Assembly: GCA_023416175.1 (NCBI GenBank) | Contig: JAEZIE010000070.1 | Coordinates: 1-7,983 of the forward strand | DNA: 7,983 nt | Source of the DNA: Bacillota bacterium | GTDB lineage: Bacteria; Bacillota; Clostridia; Christensenellales; CAG-138 | Reading direction: 5' to 3' | In this document: positions 1-6,525 of the stretch, piece after piece | Position numbering within the stretch: the first letter of the stretch is position 1 | How the letters are laid out: every line of letters begins with the position of its first letter | Notes under the pieces: model-generated | Databases searched by the model: none | Told to the model about the DNA's origin: nothing | The model's input: the letters and a program-made list of their open reading frames with translations, nothing else | Translations under genes and position numbers: made by a program

Positions 1-1
1 C

Positions 2-1288
2 TCCGTCAACGGCAAGCAGTGGCTTGCCGATATGGAAGCCACGGAGCGGGAAGCCACCGGTATCAAGAACCTGCGCATCAGTTACAATAAGGTGTTTGGC
101 TATTACATCGAGGTGACACGCTCTTACCAGAACCTTGTGCCCTACCGGTACCAGCGTAAGCAGACACTGGCCAACGCGGAGCGGTACATCACGCCGGAAC
201 TTAAAAGTATGGAGGAAACCATACTCGGGGCTGAAGAACAGCTCATTTCGCTTGAGTACACGCTTTTTACCCAGGTACGGGAGACGCTTACTTCTTGCAT
301 CGGCCGCATGCAGAAAACTGCGGCCTTGCTATCCGAATTAGACTGTTACCAATCCCTGGCGCAGGTTGCATCGGAAAACAATTATGTCAAGCCCACTCTC
401 AGCAAACAGGGCGGCATTGCCATCAAAAACGGCAGGCATCCGGTGGTGGAGCGCGCACACAAGGACAGGTTTATTCCGAACGACGCGCATCTCGATGATA
501 CGGATAACCGCCTCATCATACTCACCGGGCCCAATATGGCGGGTAAAAGCACATATATGCGGCAGATCGCGCTCATTGTGCTGATGGCGCATATCGGGAG
601 CTTCGTCCCGGCGGATGAGGCTAGAATTGACCTGACTGATCGCATATTCACGCGCGTGGGCGCGTCGGACGACCTTGCCGCGGGCCAGAGCACGTTCATG
701 GTGGAAATGAGCGAGATGGCGAATATCCTCCACAACGCCAGCGAAAAAAGCCTGCTGTTATTGGATGAGATCGGCCGCGGCACCAGCACGTTTGACGGCC
801 TTAGCATCGCATGGGCGGTGCTGGAGCACATTGCCGACCGGGCAAAATGCGGCGCTAAGACGCTGTTTGCGACCCATTACCATGAGCTGACCGAGTTGGA
901 AGGGACACTGGGCGGCGTAAAAAACTACCGTGTTGCTGTTAAGGAGGTAGGGGAGGATATCCTGTTCCTCCACAAGATCATGCGAGGGGGTGCTGATAAA
1001 AGCTTCGGCATCCAGGTGGCGCGGCTTGCTGGACTCCCGGATGAAGTCATCCGCAGGGCAAGAAGCATTTTAAAAGAGCTTGAAAAGGCGGATATCAACC
1101 GCCCGCGCGGCATTAAGCGCGGGCAGGAGGAACTCTCCCAGCAGCTCTCCCTGCTTACGGAGGGCCAGACAGATGAACTGTTACAGGAGCTTGCCCTGCT
1201 GCAGGTGGACGCGCTTACGCCGATTATGGCGCTTAACATGATCAACGACCTCCATCAGCGCGCAAAGCTGATAAGGAACGCAAAATGA
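2..1288 (+). CDS. mutS: DNA mismatch repair protein MutS, 3' part (5' end outside window)
   Basis: MutS recognises base mismatches and small loops and, in its ATP-bound state, recruits MutL. About 428 C-terminal residues are visible, roughly half of a usual MutS of about 870; the frame is open to the left edge, so the first ATG at 32 is internal. Numbering from that Met, the end of the lever/clamp region includes the typical YNKVFGYYIEVT stretch (18-29). The ABC-type ATPase follows: Walker A GPNMAGKST (166-174), the signature region around QSTFMVEMSEMAN (219-231), Walker B LLLLDEIGRG (241-250) followed by TSTFDG, and the switch histidine in THYHE (281-285). The C-terminus, with LTPIMALNMINDLH (395-408), is the usual helical dimerisation tail and appears intact. 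The N-terminal mismatch-reading domain is not visible. The stop overlaps the mutL start (ATGA). Identification is very secure. Confidence 0.98.
   Translation, partial: SVNGKQWLADMEATEREATGIKNLRISYNKVFGYYIEVTRSYQNLVPYRYQRKQTLANAERYITPELKSMEETILGAEEQLISLEYTLFTQVRETLTSCIGRMQKTAALLSELDCYQSLAQVASENNYVKPTLSKQGGIAIKNGRHPVVERAHKDRFIPNDAHLDDTDNRLIILTGPNMAGKSTYMRQIALIVLMAHIGSFVPADEARIDLTDRIFTRVGASDDLAAGQSTFMVEMSEMANILHNASEKSLLLLDEIGRGTSTFDGLSIAWAVLEHIADRAKCGAKTLFATHYHELTELEGTLGGVKNYRVAVKEVGEDILFLHKIMRGGADKSFGIQVARLAGLPDEVIRRARSILKELEKADINRPRGIKRGQEELSQQLSLLTEGQTDELLQELALLQVDALTPIMALNMINDLHQRAKLIRNAK
1101..1124. repeat. Perfect 8-bp GC inverted repeat inside mutS
   Basis: GCCCGCGC at 1101-1108 is the exact reverse complement of GCGCGGGC at 1117-1124, with an 8-base spacer, so the mRNA could form a strong hairpin. 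It encodes the basic linker RPRGIKRG near the end of MutS. No T-tract follows on the + strand; the next bases are the SD-like AGGAGG at 1125-1130, so it does not look like an intrinsic terminator. It may be only a result of GC-rich arginine and glycine codons. Confidence 0.5.
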
Positions 1289-3225
1289 GCAAGATAACCG
1301 TATTATCCCCCCACATTGCAAACCAGATCGCCGCAGGAGAAGTGGTGGAACGCCCGGCTTCGGTGGTAAAGGAGCTTGTGGAAAACGCAATAGACGCAGA
1401 GGCGACTGCGATCACAATCGAGATCAAAAACGGCGGTGTCGATTATATCCGCGTCACGGACAACGGCACGGGCATTCCTTCTGAGGACGTACTGATTGCT
1501 TTTGAACGCCATGCAACGAGTAAAATAAGCGACCAGGAAGACTTGACGCATATAGAAACGCTTGGGTTTCGTGGCGAGGCGCTCGCTTCCATCGCAGCAG
1601 TGGCGCAGGTGGAGCTTTCCACCCGCGAGCGCGGCGCGCAAACCGGTATGCGCGTTCGAATTGAAGCCGGGGACTGTAAGCTCCATGAGCAATCCGCCTG
1701 TCCGGAGGGCACCCGCATTGAAGTAGAAAACCTTTTCTACCATGTGCCCGCCCGAAGGAAGTTTTTAAAGGCCGCGCGTACCGAAGGAAGCTATGTGGGA
1801 GAATACGTTTCCCGCCTGATACTCTCAAGGCCGGATATTTCCTTCCGGTTTGTCAACAATGAAAAGGACGTGTATCGGTCCCCGGGCGACAATAACCTCA
1901 AAAACGCTCTCTACTGCGTGTATGGCGGGGAAGTATTGCCGCATTTGCGGGAAGTGGCCTTTGACGACGGTTACGTCAAACTGACCGGCTACCTAGGTAC
2001 GCCGGAGATCGCGCGGCCCAACCGATCCCAGCAATCCTTTATATTAAACGGCAGGTTTATCCGCTCCATGCTGCTCTCCGGCGCCATGCAGCGGTCATTT
2101 GATACGAGGCTGATGGCGGGGCGGTATCCGTTTGCGCTGGTCAACATCCAGCTATCCTCCCGGGAGGTGGACGTAAACGTTCACCCGGCTAAGCTTGAGG
2201 TGCGCTTTGCGCAGGAAAACCGTATGGTTTATGCCATGACTGAGGCTGCCAAAAAAGCGCTGGGGTTCTCCTTGCCGCCGGAGGTGCACTTTACCACAAC
2301 AGAAGGCGTTGCAAAGGCCGTTATGATTGGGGAAAAGCGCATCCAGGCTGAGACGGAGCGCAAAGCACCGGATGTCGTCCGACCGGCCGACACTCCATAC
2401 GTTGCACCGAAATACGTTTTTTCGGTGCCTGCGAGGCAGCAAGACCAATTCGTATCGCCCAGGGCAGCTGCCCAACCGGTTGCGTTCGCGCCCTTGGAGG
2501 ATCATGTCGGACCTAAAGAAGGATTCCGCGTAAAAGAAGCGCTTTACGAGATCCCTCATTTCCGTGTGGGGCCGTCGCATGCCGTAAAAGAACTTGAGGT
2601 GCATGAGCAGCAGAAGATAGAGCAGCAAGCAGAGGCGCAGCAGCAATTCCACGCGCTGCCCGTGGCCATCATCGGCCAGGCTTTTAATTCTTATTGGGTA
2701 GCGCAGCAGGGAGACACGTTATACTTAATAGATCAGCACGCCGCGCATGAGCGCAGGCTCTACGAGCGGTTTATGGCCCAAACGCATGAAAGGGCCGCGC
2801 AGACGTTTTTAAGCGCGGAATTGATCCAACTGGCACCGCCAGAATACGATCTTCTGCTGCGCCATAAAGAGCTTCTAGAGGAGCTTGGGTTCGATGTAGA
2901 GCCCTTTGGCGCGACCTCCATCCGGGTGCACGCAGCGCCCGCAATGCTTGCGGATGTCCCGGTAGGAAAAGTGCTTCGTGAAGCGCTCGAGATGCTGCAG
3001 GGGCAGGGGCGAGCTTCCACGATTGAGTTGAAGCGGGAGGCCATCATTCAGGCTTCATGCAAGCATGCCGTGAAGGCGGGAGACCCATTGACGAGAGTAG
3101 AGATTGAGGACTTGATCAGGGTGTTTACGGGAGAAGGCCTGCCGCTTACCTGCCCGCACGGGCGGCCCGTGATGGTGAAGCTGACCCGAAAGGAAATCGA
3201 AAAGCTGTTTAAGAGAATTGTTTGA
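1285..3225 (+). CDS. mutL: DNA mismatch repair endonuclease MutL
   Basis: MutL couples MutS mismatch recognition to strand removal; in bacteria without MutH it nicks the DNA itself. The 646 residues show the GHKL ATPase N-terminus: NQIAAGEVVERPASVVKEL (13-31), ENAIDA (33-38), DNGTGI (59-64), TLGFRGEALASIA (92-104) and VPARRKF (154-160), then the NVHPAKLEVRF region (298-308). A variable linker at about 335-455 is rich in Pro and Gln, ending in a Gln-rich stretch at 442-454. The C-terminal domain has the metal-binding endonuclease motif DQHAAHERRLYE (483-494), fitting DQHA(X)2E(X)4E, plus SCKHAVK (591-597) and CPHGRP (623-628), so nicking activity is expected. The aligned beta-clamp-binding site is QTFLSA (506-511), lacking the usual final proline. 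The ATG overlaps the mutS stop and has AAGGA at 1273-1277 seven bases upstream, so the start is firm. Translational coupling to mutS is likely. Confidence 0.98.
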   Translation: MSKITVLSPHIANQIAAGEVVERPASVVKELVENAIDAEATAITIEIKNGGVDYIRVTDNGTGIPSEDVLIAFERHATSKISDQEDLTHIETLGFRGEALASIAAVAQVELSTRERGAQTGMRVRIEAGDCKLHEQSACPEGTRIEVENLFYHVPARRKFLKAARTEGSYVGEYVSRLILSRPDISFRFVNNEKDVYRSPGDNNLKNALYCVYGGEVLPHLREVAFDDGYVKLTGYLGTPEIARPNRSQQSFILNGRFIRSMLLSGAMQRSFDTRLMAGRYPFALVNIQLSSREVDVNVHPAKLEVRFAQENRMVYAMTEAAKKALGFSLPPEVHFTTTEGVAKAVMIGEKRIQAETERKAPDVVRPADTPYVAPKYVFSVPARQQDQFVSPRAAAQPVAFAPLEDHVGPKEGFRVKEALYEIPHFRVGPSHAVKELEVHEQQKIEQQAEAQQQFHALPVAIIGQAFNSYWVAQQGDTLYLIDQHAAHERRLYERFMAQTHERAAQTFLSAELIQLAPPEYDLLLRHKELLEELGFDVEPFGATSIRVHAAPAMLADVPVGKVLREALEMLQGQGRASTIELKREAIIQASCKHAVKAGDPLTRVEIEDLIRVFTGEGLPLTCPHGRPVMVKLTRKEIEKLFKRIV

Positions 3226-3236
3226 GGTGCAGTGTG
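3224..3236 (+). promoter_or_regulatory. Ribosome-binding site deciding the miaA start
   Basis: GAGG at 3224-3227, partly inside the mutL stop codon, lies six bases before a GTG at 3234. The earlier in-frame TTG at 3222 overlaps the mutL stop but has no good SD sequence at a suitable distance. The GTG also gives a protein beginning two to three residues before the usual family start, so GTG is preferred. Confidence 0.6.
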
Positions 3237-4196
3237 GAGAAAAAGCCGCACATAGTTATACTGTTGGGACCTACGGCCTCCGGGAAAACGGCGGCCTCCA
3301 TTATGCTTGCCAAGAAACTCGGCGCGGAAATCATATCGGCGGATTCCATTCAGATCTACAAAGGGCTTGATATTGGCTCGGCCAAGCCTACCATGGAGGA
3401 GCGGCAGGGAATCATGCATCACCTTCTCGATATGGTGGATGTGGACGATACCACATTCAGTGTGGCGGAGTACAAAAGGCAGGCGGAGCTTGCGATAGAT
3501 GATATCTGTTCTCGCGGGAAAACGCCGCTTGTGGTGGGGGGAACGGGGCTGTATGTGAATGCCCTGACATACCCGCTGCAGTTTACCAATGTACCCGGGG
3601 ATCCGGTTGTGCGTGAGCGGCTACAACTTGAGGAACAACAGCACCCCGGCAGCCTCTACTGCCGGCTGCAGAAAGAAGATCCTGTATCGGCCGTTCGCCT
3701 GCATCCAAACGATAAAAAGCGCGTAGTACGCGCGCTGGAAGTTTTGGAGGTTTCAGGCCATCCGCTCAGTTCTTTTGGGGCAGATTTTGAAAACAAGGGG
3801 CAGCGAGAGATCGCTTATCATGTAACGCAGATCGGCCTTACGATGGAGAGGGTACTTCTTTATCAAAGGATCGAGCAGCGCGTGGATGAAATGATGAAGG
3901 CTGGGCTTCTTTCGGAAACAAAAAAGCTAAACGAGGCCGGATATGCGCATACGCTGCCTGCTTTGCAGGGGCTTGGCTACAAGCAGTTGTTACGGCATCT
4001 TAGGGGCGAAACAACGCTAGAAGAAGCGGTGGAGGAAGTGAAGCGCGAGACGCGGCGCTTTGCCAAGCGTCAAATCACATGGTTTAAACGAGATCAGCGC
4101 ATCCATTGGCTGGATATCAAGGAGTATGGGAACTTGGATATGCTTACAGACGCCATGGCGGCCATTTACAGGAAGGATGAAGGGGAAACATCATGA
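3234..4196 (+). CDS. miaA: tRNA dimethylallyltransferase MiaA
   Basis: MiaA transfers the dimethylallyl group of dimethylallyl diphosphate to N6 of A37 in tRNAs reading codons that begin with U. Its product, i6A, is the usual substrate for MiaB. From the GTG start the protein has 320 residues, a normal length. Visible motifs are the P-loop GPTASGKT (12-19), then ADSIQIYKGLDIGSAKPT (36-53) carrying the conserved catalytic Asp37, HHLLDMVD (62-69), GGTGLYVNAL (102-111), and the C-terminal RRFAKRQITWFKRD (274-287) that contributes to tRNA binding. The GTG start is chosen for its Shine-Dalgarno; a TTG start at 3222 would add four residues. The gene begins nine bases after the mutL stop and its own stop overlaps the hfq ATG (ATGA), so it is probably cotranscribed with both. 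The family assignment is very secure; only the start is open. Confidence 0.97.
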   Translation: MEKKPHIVILLGPTASGKTAASIMLAKKLGAEIISADSIQIYKGLDIGSAKPTMEERQGIMHHLLDMVDVDDTTFSVAEYKRQAELAIDDICSRGKTPLVVGGTGLYVNALTYPLQFTNVPGDPVVRERLQLEEQQHPGSLYCRLQKEDPVSAVRLHPNDKKRVVRALEVLEVSGHPLSSFGADFENKGQREIAYHVTQIGLTMERVLLYQRIEQRVDEMMKAGLLSETKKLNEAGYAHTLPALQGLGYKQLLRHLRGETTLEEAVEEVKRETRRFAKRQITWFKRDQRIHWLDIKEYGNLDMLTDAMAAIYRKDEGETS

Positions 4197-4450
4197 ATAC
4201 GACGAAGGAGAATCCGCAGGACCGCATTTTGAATCAGCTCCGCAGGAAGAAAGCGCCTTGCACCGTTCATTTGGCGAACGGTTTTCAGATTAAAAATGCT
4301 GTGGTCCGCGCGTTTGACAACTTTGTAATTGTAATTGAAACCGAAGGCAAACAAATGATGCTGTACAAGCACGGTATTTCTTCCATTACCATGGTAACAC
4401 CCGTGGCGCTTGACGCTTCAGTTGACGAAGCGCAGGACAGGCATGAATAA
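4193..4450 (+). CDS. hfq: RNA-binding protein Hfq
   Basis: Hfq forms Sm-like hexameric rings that bind A-rich and U-rich RNA and, in many bacteria, help small RNAs pair with mRNAs. The 85 residues show QDRILNQLR (9-17), an Sm1 region with FDNFVIVIE (41-49) and an Sm2 region with GKQMMLYKHGIS (52-63). In the latter, Lys59 and His60 match the U-binding proximal site. Two details differ from the Gram-positive Hfqs I remember: the rim stretch is RRKK (17-20), more basic than the RKEN of Bacillus subtilis, and the usual Ala of YKHAIS is Gly61. The C-terminal tail is short and acidic. The ATG overlaps the miaA stop, with AAGGGG at 4180-4185 as ribosome-binding site. The miaA-hfq pairing is widely conserved, which supports the call. 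Confidence 0.96.
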   Translation: MNTTKENPQDRILNQLRRKKAPCTVHLANGFQIKNAVVRAFDNFVIVIETEGKQMMLYKHGISSITMVTPVALDASVDEAQDRHE

Positions 4451-4470
4451 TATTAAAAAGGAACCAAAGC

Positions 4471-5742
4471 ATGGACACACAGGAATTACACGGATTTCCC
4501 GCCTCAGAAAAAGCAGTTTCGGCCGTATGGAAGGCAGAAAGCGAGCTAACCGAGGTATTTCATAAAATCGACGCTATTGAGGCGCACAACCAATGGAAGG
4601 TGCTCCGAGCGTTCCAGCAGGAAGGCGTTGCGCAGCGCCATTTTTCCCAGACGACCGGGTATGGCTATGACGATATCGGCCGCGATACGTTGGAGCGCGT
4701 GTTCGCGCATACATTTGAGGCAGAGGATGCTTTGGTGCGCCCGCAGATTGCCAACGGCACGCACGCACTGTATTTGATGCTCTCTGGCATTCTAAGGCCC
4801 GGGGATACGCTGCTGTGCGTGACAGGTAAGCCCTATGATACATTGGAGCAGACGATTGGCGGGGAAGAAGGGTTCGGTTCCCTGCGGGAGTATGGCATAC
4901 GCTACCGTGAAATACCGCTTTGTGACGACGCTATCGACCTTTCAAGCGTGCTTTCTGTGTTGGATGATGACAAGAGCATCCGTATGGTATACGTGCAGCG
5001 TTCACGCGGCTACGCTTGGCGCGAGGCAATCTCCATGGATGCGTTGGCGAGCGTCTTTCAGGCAATCAAGCAACGCCACCCGGACGTCGTAATTGCGGTG
5101 GACAACTGTTATGGGGAGTTTACAGGAACTCAGGAGCCTACCGCCATTGGCGCAGATCTCATGGCGGGGTCGCTCATTAAAAACCCCGGCGGCGGTCTTG
5201 CGCCAACAGGAGGCTATATTGCGGGAAAACGGGAGTTGGTGGAGAAAATCGGCCATCGGCTGACGGTGCCAGGCCTAGGGCGCGAGGTCGGCTCCTATGC
5301 GGGCTCGTATCTGCCTTTTTATCAGGGGTTGTTTCTGGCGCCGCATGTTACAACGCAGGCGCTAAAATCCGCAGCGCTGTTTGCACGCGTGTTTGAAAAC
5401 GCTGGCATGGTTACAATGCCAAAAAGTGATGCAAAGCGTTCAGACATCATTCAATCCCTGCAATTACCGACCAAAGAGGCGCTCATAGCGTTCTGCCGGA
5501 GCATACAAAAAGCCGCCCCAGTTGACAGTATTGCTGCGCCCGAGCCGTGGGATATGCCGGGTTACAGCCATCAGGTCATTATGGCGGCGGGCACGTTTAT
5601 ACAGGGAGCGTCTATCGAATTGAGCGCGGATGCACCGATACGGGAGCCGTATATCGCCTATATCCAGGGCGCTTTGACCTACGCGCATGGGCGTCTGGGG
5701 GCAATGCTTGCGCTGGATGCGCTTTTAAAACACGGAGCGTAA
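4471..5742 (+). CDS. ynbB: PLP-dependent methionine gamma-lyase-like protein (aluminium resistance family, YnbB-like)
   Basis: This 423-residue protein belongs to the fold-type I PLP enzymes related to Cys/Met metabolism enzymes, in the subfamily usually named aluminium resistance protein or methionine gamma-lyase family (YnbB in Bacillus subtilis). Its true substrate is not established to my knowledge. Visible features are the cofactor-binding region around IANGTHAL (93-100), IAVDNCYGEF (208-217) with Asp211 suited to contact the pyridine nitrogen, and GSLIKNPGGG (233-242), in which Lys237 is the likely Schiff-base lysine. TGGYIAG (246-252) and PGLGREVGSYAG (267-278) follow. Length is normal for the family. 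The ATG has AGGA at 4459-4462 eight bases upstream and lies 20 bases after hfq, so it is probably in the same operon; the order hfq then ynbB also occurs, with hflX between, in Bacillus. Family membership is confident, function is not. Confidence 0.9.
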   Translation: MDTQELHGFPASEKAVSAVWKAESELTEVFHKIDAIEAHNQWKVLRAFQQEGVAQRHFSQTTGYGYDDIGRDTLERVFAHTFEAEDALVRPQIANGTHALYLMLSGILRPGDTLLCVTGKPYDTLEQTIGGEEGFGSLREYGIRYREIPLCDDAIDLSSVLSVLDDDKSIRMVYVQRSRGYAWREAISMDALASVFQAIKQRHPDVVIAVDNCYGEFTGTQEPTAIGADLMAGSLIKNPGGGLAPTGGYIAGKRELVEKIGHRLTVPGLGREVGSYAGSYLPFYQGLFLAPHVTTQALKSAALFARVFENAGMVTMPKSDAKRSDIIQSLQLPTKEALIAFCRSIQKAAPVDSIAAPEPWDMPGYSHQVIMAAGTFIQGASIELSADAPIREPYIAYIQGALTYAHGRLGAMLALDALLKHGA

Positions 5743-5744
5743 GG

Positions 5745-6368
5745 TTAGTAACTGCGCATAAGCCCGATTACTTTGCCTACGACCTCAACATCGCTGTATG
5801 CGACGTATATGGGCTGCATGGTGGAGTTTTCCGGTTGCAGGCGGACACGGTTATTTTCTTTGTCCTCATAGAAGCGTTTTACGGTCGCTCGTTCGCCCTG
5901 TATGCGGGCGACAACGATATCCCCGTTGTGGGTCTGCAGGCCGTTGTGGACTACGATATAGTCCCCATTAAACATGCCGGCATTGATCATGCTGTTGCCT
6001 TCTATTTTGAGAATAAATACCTCATCCTTGCTTGCGCCGTGCAAGAGCTGGGGAGGAAGAACAAATTCTTCTTCAATGTTCTCAACCGCAAGTATGGGGG
6101 AGCCAGCCGCCACATTGCCAACTAGAGGAACCGGCATGCCCCCGGAGGCAACCTGTGAATCCGTAATGACCAGCGAGCGCTGTTTTGCGGGGTTGCGTTG
6201 AATGAGCCCTTGCTGTTCGAGCTTGGTCAGGTGAGCATGGACGGTAGAGGTGGAGGCCAGGCCGACCGCCGTGCAGATTTCCCGTACGGTGGGAGGAAAG
6301 CTGTTCTTCTCATAATAGGATACGATGAAATCGTAGATCGCTTTTTGCGGATTGCGCAGTTTTTTCAT
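5745..6368 (-). CDS. lexA: LexA repressor (SOS response)
   Basis: LexA represses DNA-damage genes; RecA filaments stimulate its self-cleavage. The 207 residues show a winged helix-turn-helix N-terminus with FPPTVREICTAVGL (24-37) and STVHAHLTKLEQQGLI (41-56). The peptidase domain follows, with VAAGSP (86-91) containing the expected Ala88-Gly89 cleavage bond. Catalytic Ser126 lies in EGNSMINAG (123-131) and Lys164 in ATVKRFY (161-167). All elements needed for autocleavage are present and length is standard. The ATG at 6366-6368 is preceded by AGGAGG (6375-6380 on the + strand), six bases away. The promoter carries a LexA operator, predicting autorepression. The gene converges on the PLP gene with only two bases between the stop codons and no visible terminator, so transcripts from the two sides may run into each other. 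Identification is very secure. Confidence 0.98.
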   Translation of the reverse strand: MKKLRNPQKAIYDFIVSYYEKNSFPPTVREICTAVGLASTSTVHAHLTKLEQQGLIQRNPAKQRSLVITDSQVASGGMPVPLVGNVAAGSPILAVENIEEEFVLPPQLLHGASKDEVFILKIEGNSMINAGMFNGDYIVVHNGLQTHNGDIVVARIQGERATVKRFYEDKENNRVRLQPENSTMQPIYVAYSDVEVVGKVIGLMRSY

Positions 6369-6406
6369 TGCGGGCCTCCTGTGTAGGTATATTCAACCAT
6401 GCCTTA

Positions 6407-6435
6407 AGTATAGCATGGATAGTACTGTTTGAAAA
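6407..6435 (-). promoter_or_regulatory. lexA promoter (sigma-A type)
   Basis: Read on the - strand, TATACT (6407-6412) forms a -10 box with one mismatch to TATAAT. TTTTCA (6430-6435) forms a -35 box matching TTGACA at four positions, with an ideal 17-base spacer. It lies about 38 bases before the lexA start codon and just upstream of the AGGAGG ribosome-binding site. Confidence 0.7.
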
Positions 6436-6445
6436 CGTTCGTTCG
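6432..6445 (-). promoter_or_regulatory. LexA operator (SOS box) overlapping the lexA -35 box
   Basis: On the - strand the bases are CGAACGAACGTTTT. The Bacillus-type LexA consensus as I recall it, CGAACRNRYGTTYC, is matched at all fixed positions except the last. The site shares four bases with the -35 hexamer, so bound LexA would block RNA polymerase. This fits negative autoregulation. It is about 80 bases upstream of the divergent gene and might affect that gene too. Confidence 0.75.
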
Positions 6446-6466
6446 CAAATTATCGCGCGAATTGCG
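6444..6466. repeat. Small inverted repeat around TCGCGCGA in the lexA intergenic region
   Basis: CGCAA (6444-6448) is inverted as TTGCG (6462-6466), and between them lies the perfect 8-base palindrome TCGCGCGA (6453-6460). The two symmetries do not share a centre. It abuts the LexA operator and lies between the two divergent promoters, so it could be a regulator site, but nothing identifies one. Confidence 0.3.
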
Positions 6467-6477
6467 TTATGATAGGC

Positions 6478-6505
6478 TTGCAAACGGGATAAAGTAGGGT
6501 ATGAT
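6478..6505 (+). promoter_or_regulatory. Possible promoter of the cysteine-rich protein gene
   Basis: TTGCAA (6478-6483) and TATGAT (6500-6505) are spaced by 16 bases. A start site about seven bases downstream would fall in or at the edge of the ribosome-binding site, which makes this weak. A second TATGAT at 6468-6473 leaves a more normal leader but has only a poor, widely spaced -35 candidate (TTCGCA at 6442-6447, 20-base spacer) that would overlap the LexA operator. Confidence 0.35.
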
Positions 6506-6510
6506 GGACC

Positions 6511-6517
6511 AAGGAGG
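6511..6517 (+). promoter_or_regulatory. Ribosome-binding site deciding the start of the cysteine-rich protein
   Basis: AAGGAGG at 6511-6517 is a near-perfect Shine-Dalgarno eight bases before the ATG at 6526. The in-frame TTG just before it at 6523 is only five bases away and a rarer start codon, so ATG is preferred. Confidence 0.7.
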
Positions 6518-6525
6518 AATATTTG

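Noticed and set aside
338..831. Two - strand open frames opposite the mutS ATPase region
   Set aside because: They are shadow frames in GC-rich coding DNA; the + strand encodes the invariant MutS motifs.
5547..6125. 192-codon + strand open frame opposite lexA
   Set aside because: It overlaps both the end of the PLP gene and the complete, well-conserved lexA. Its translation resembles no family, and it has no ribosome-binding site of note.
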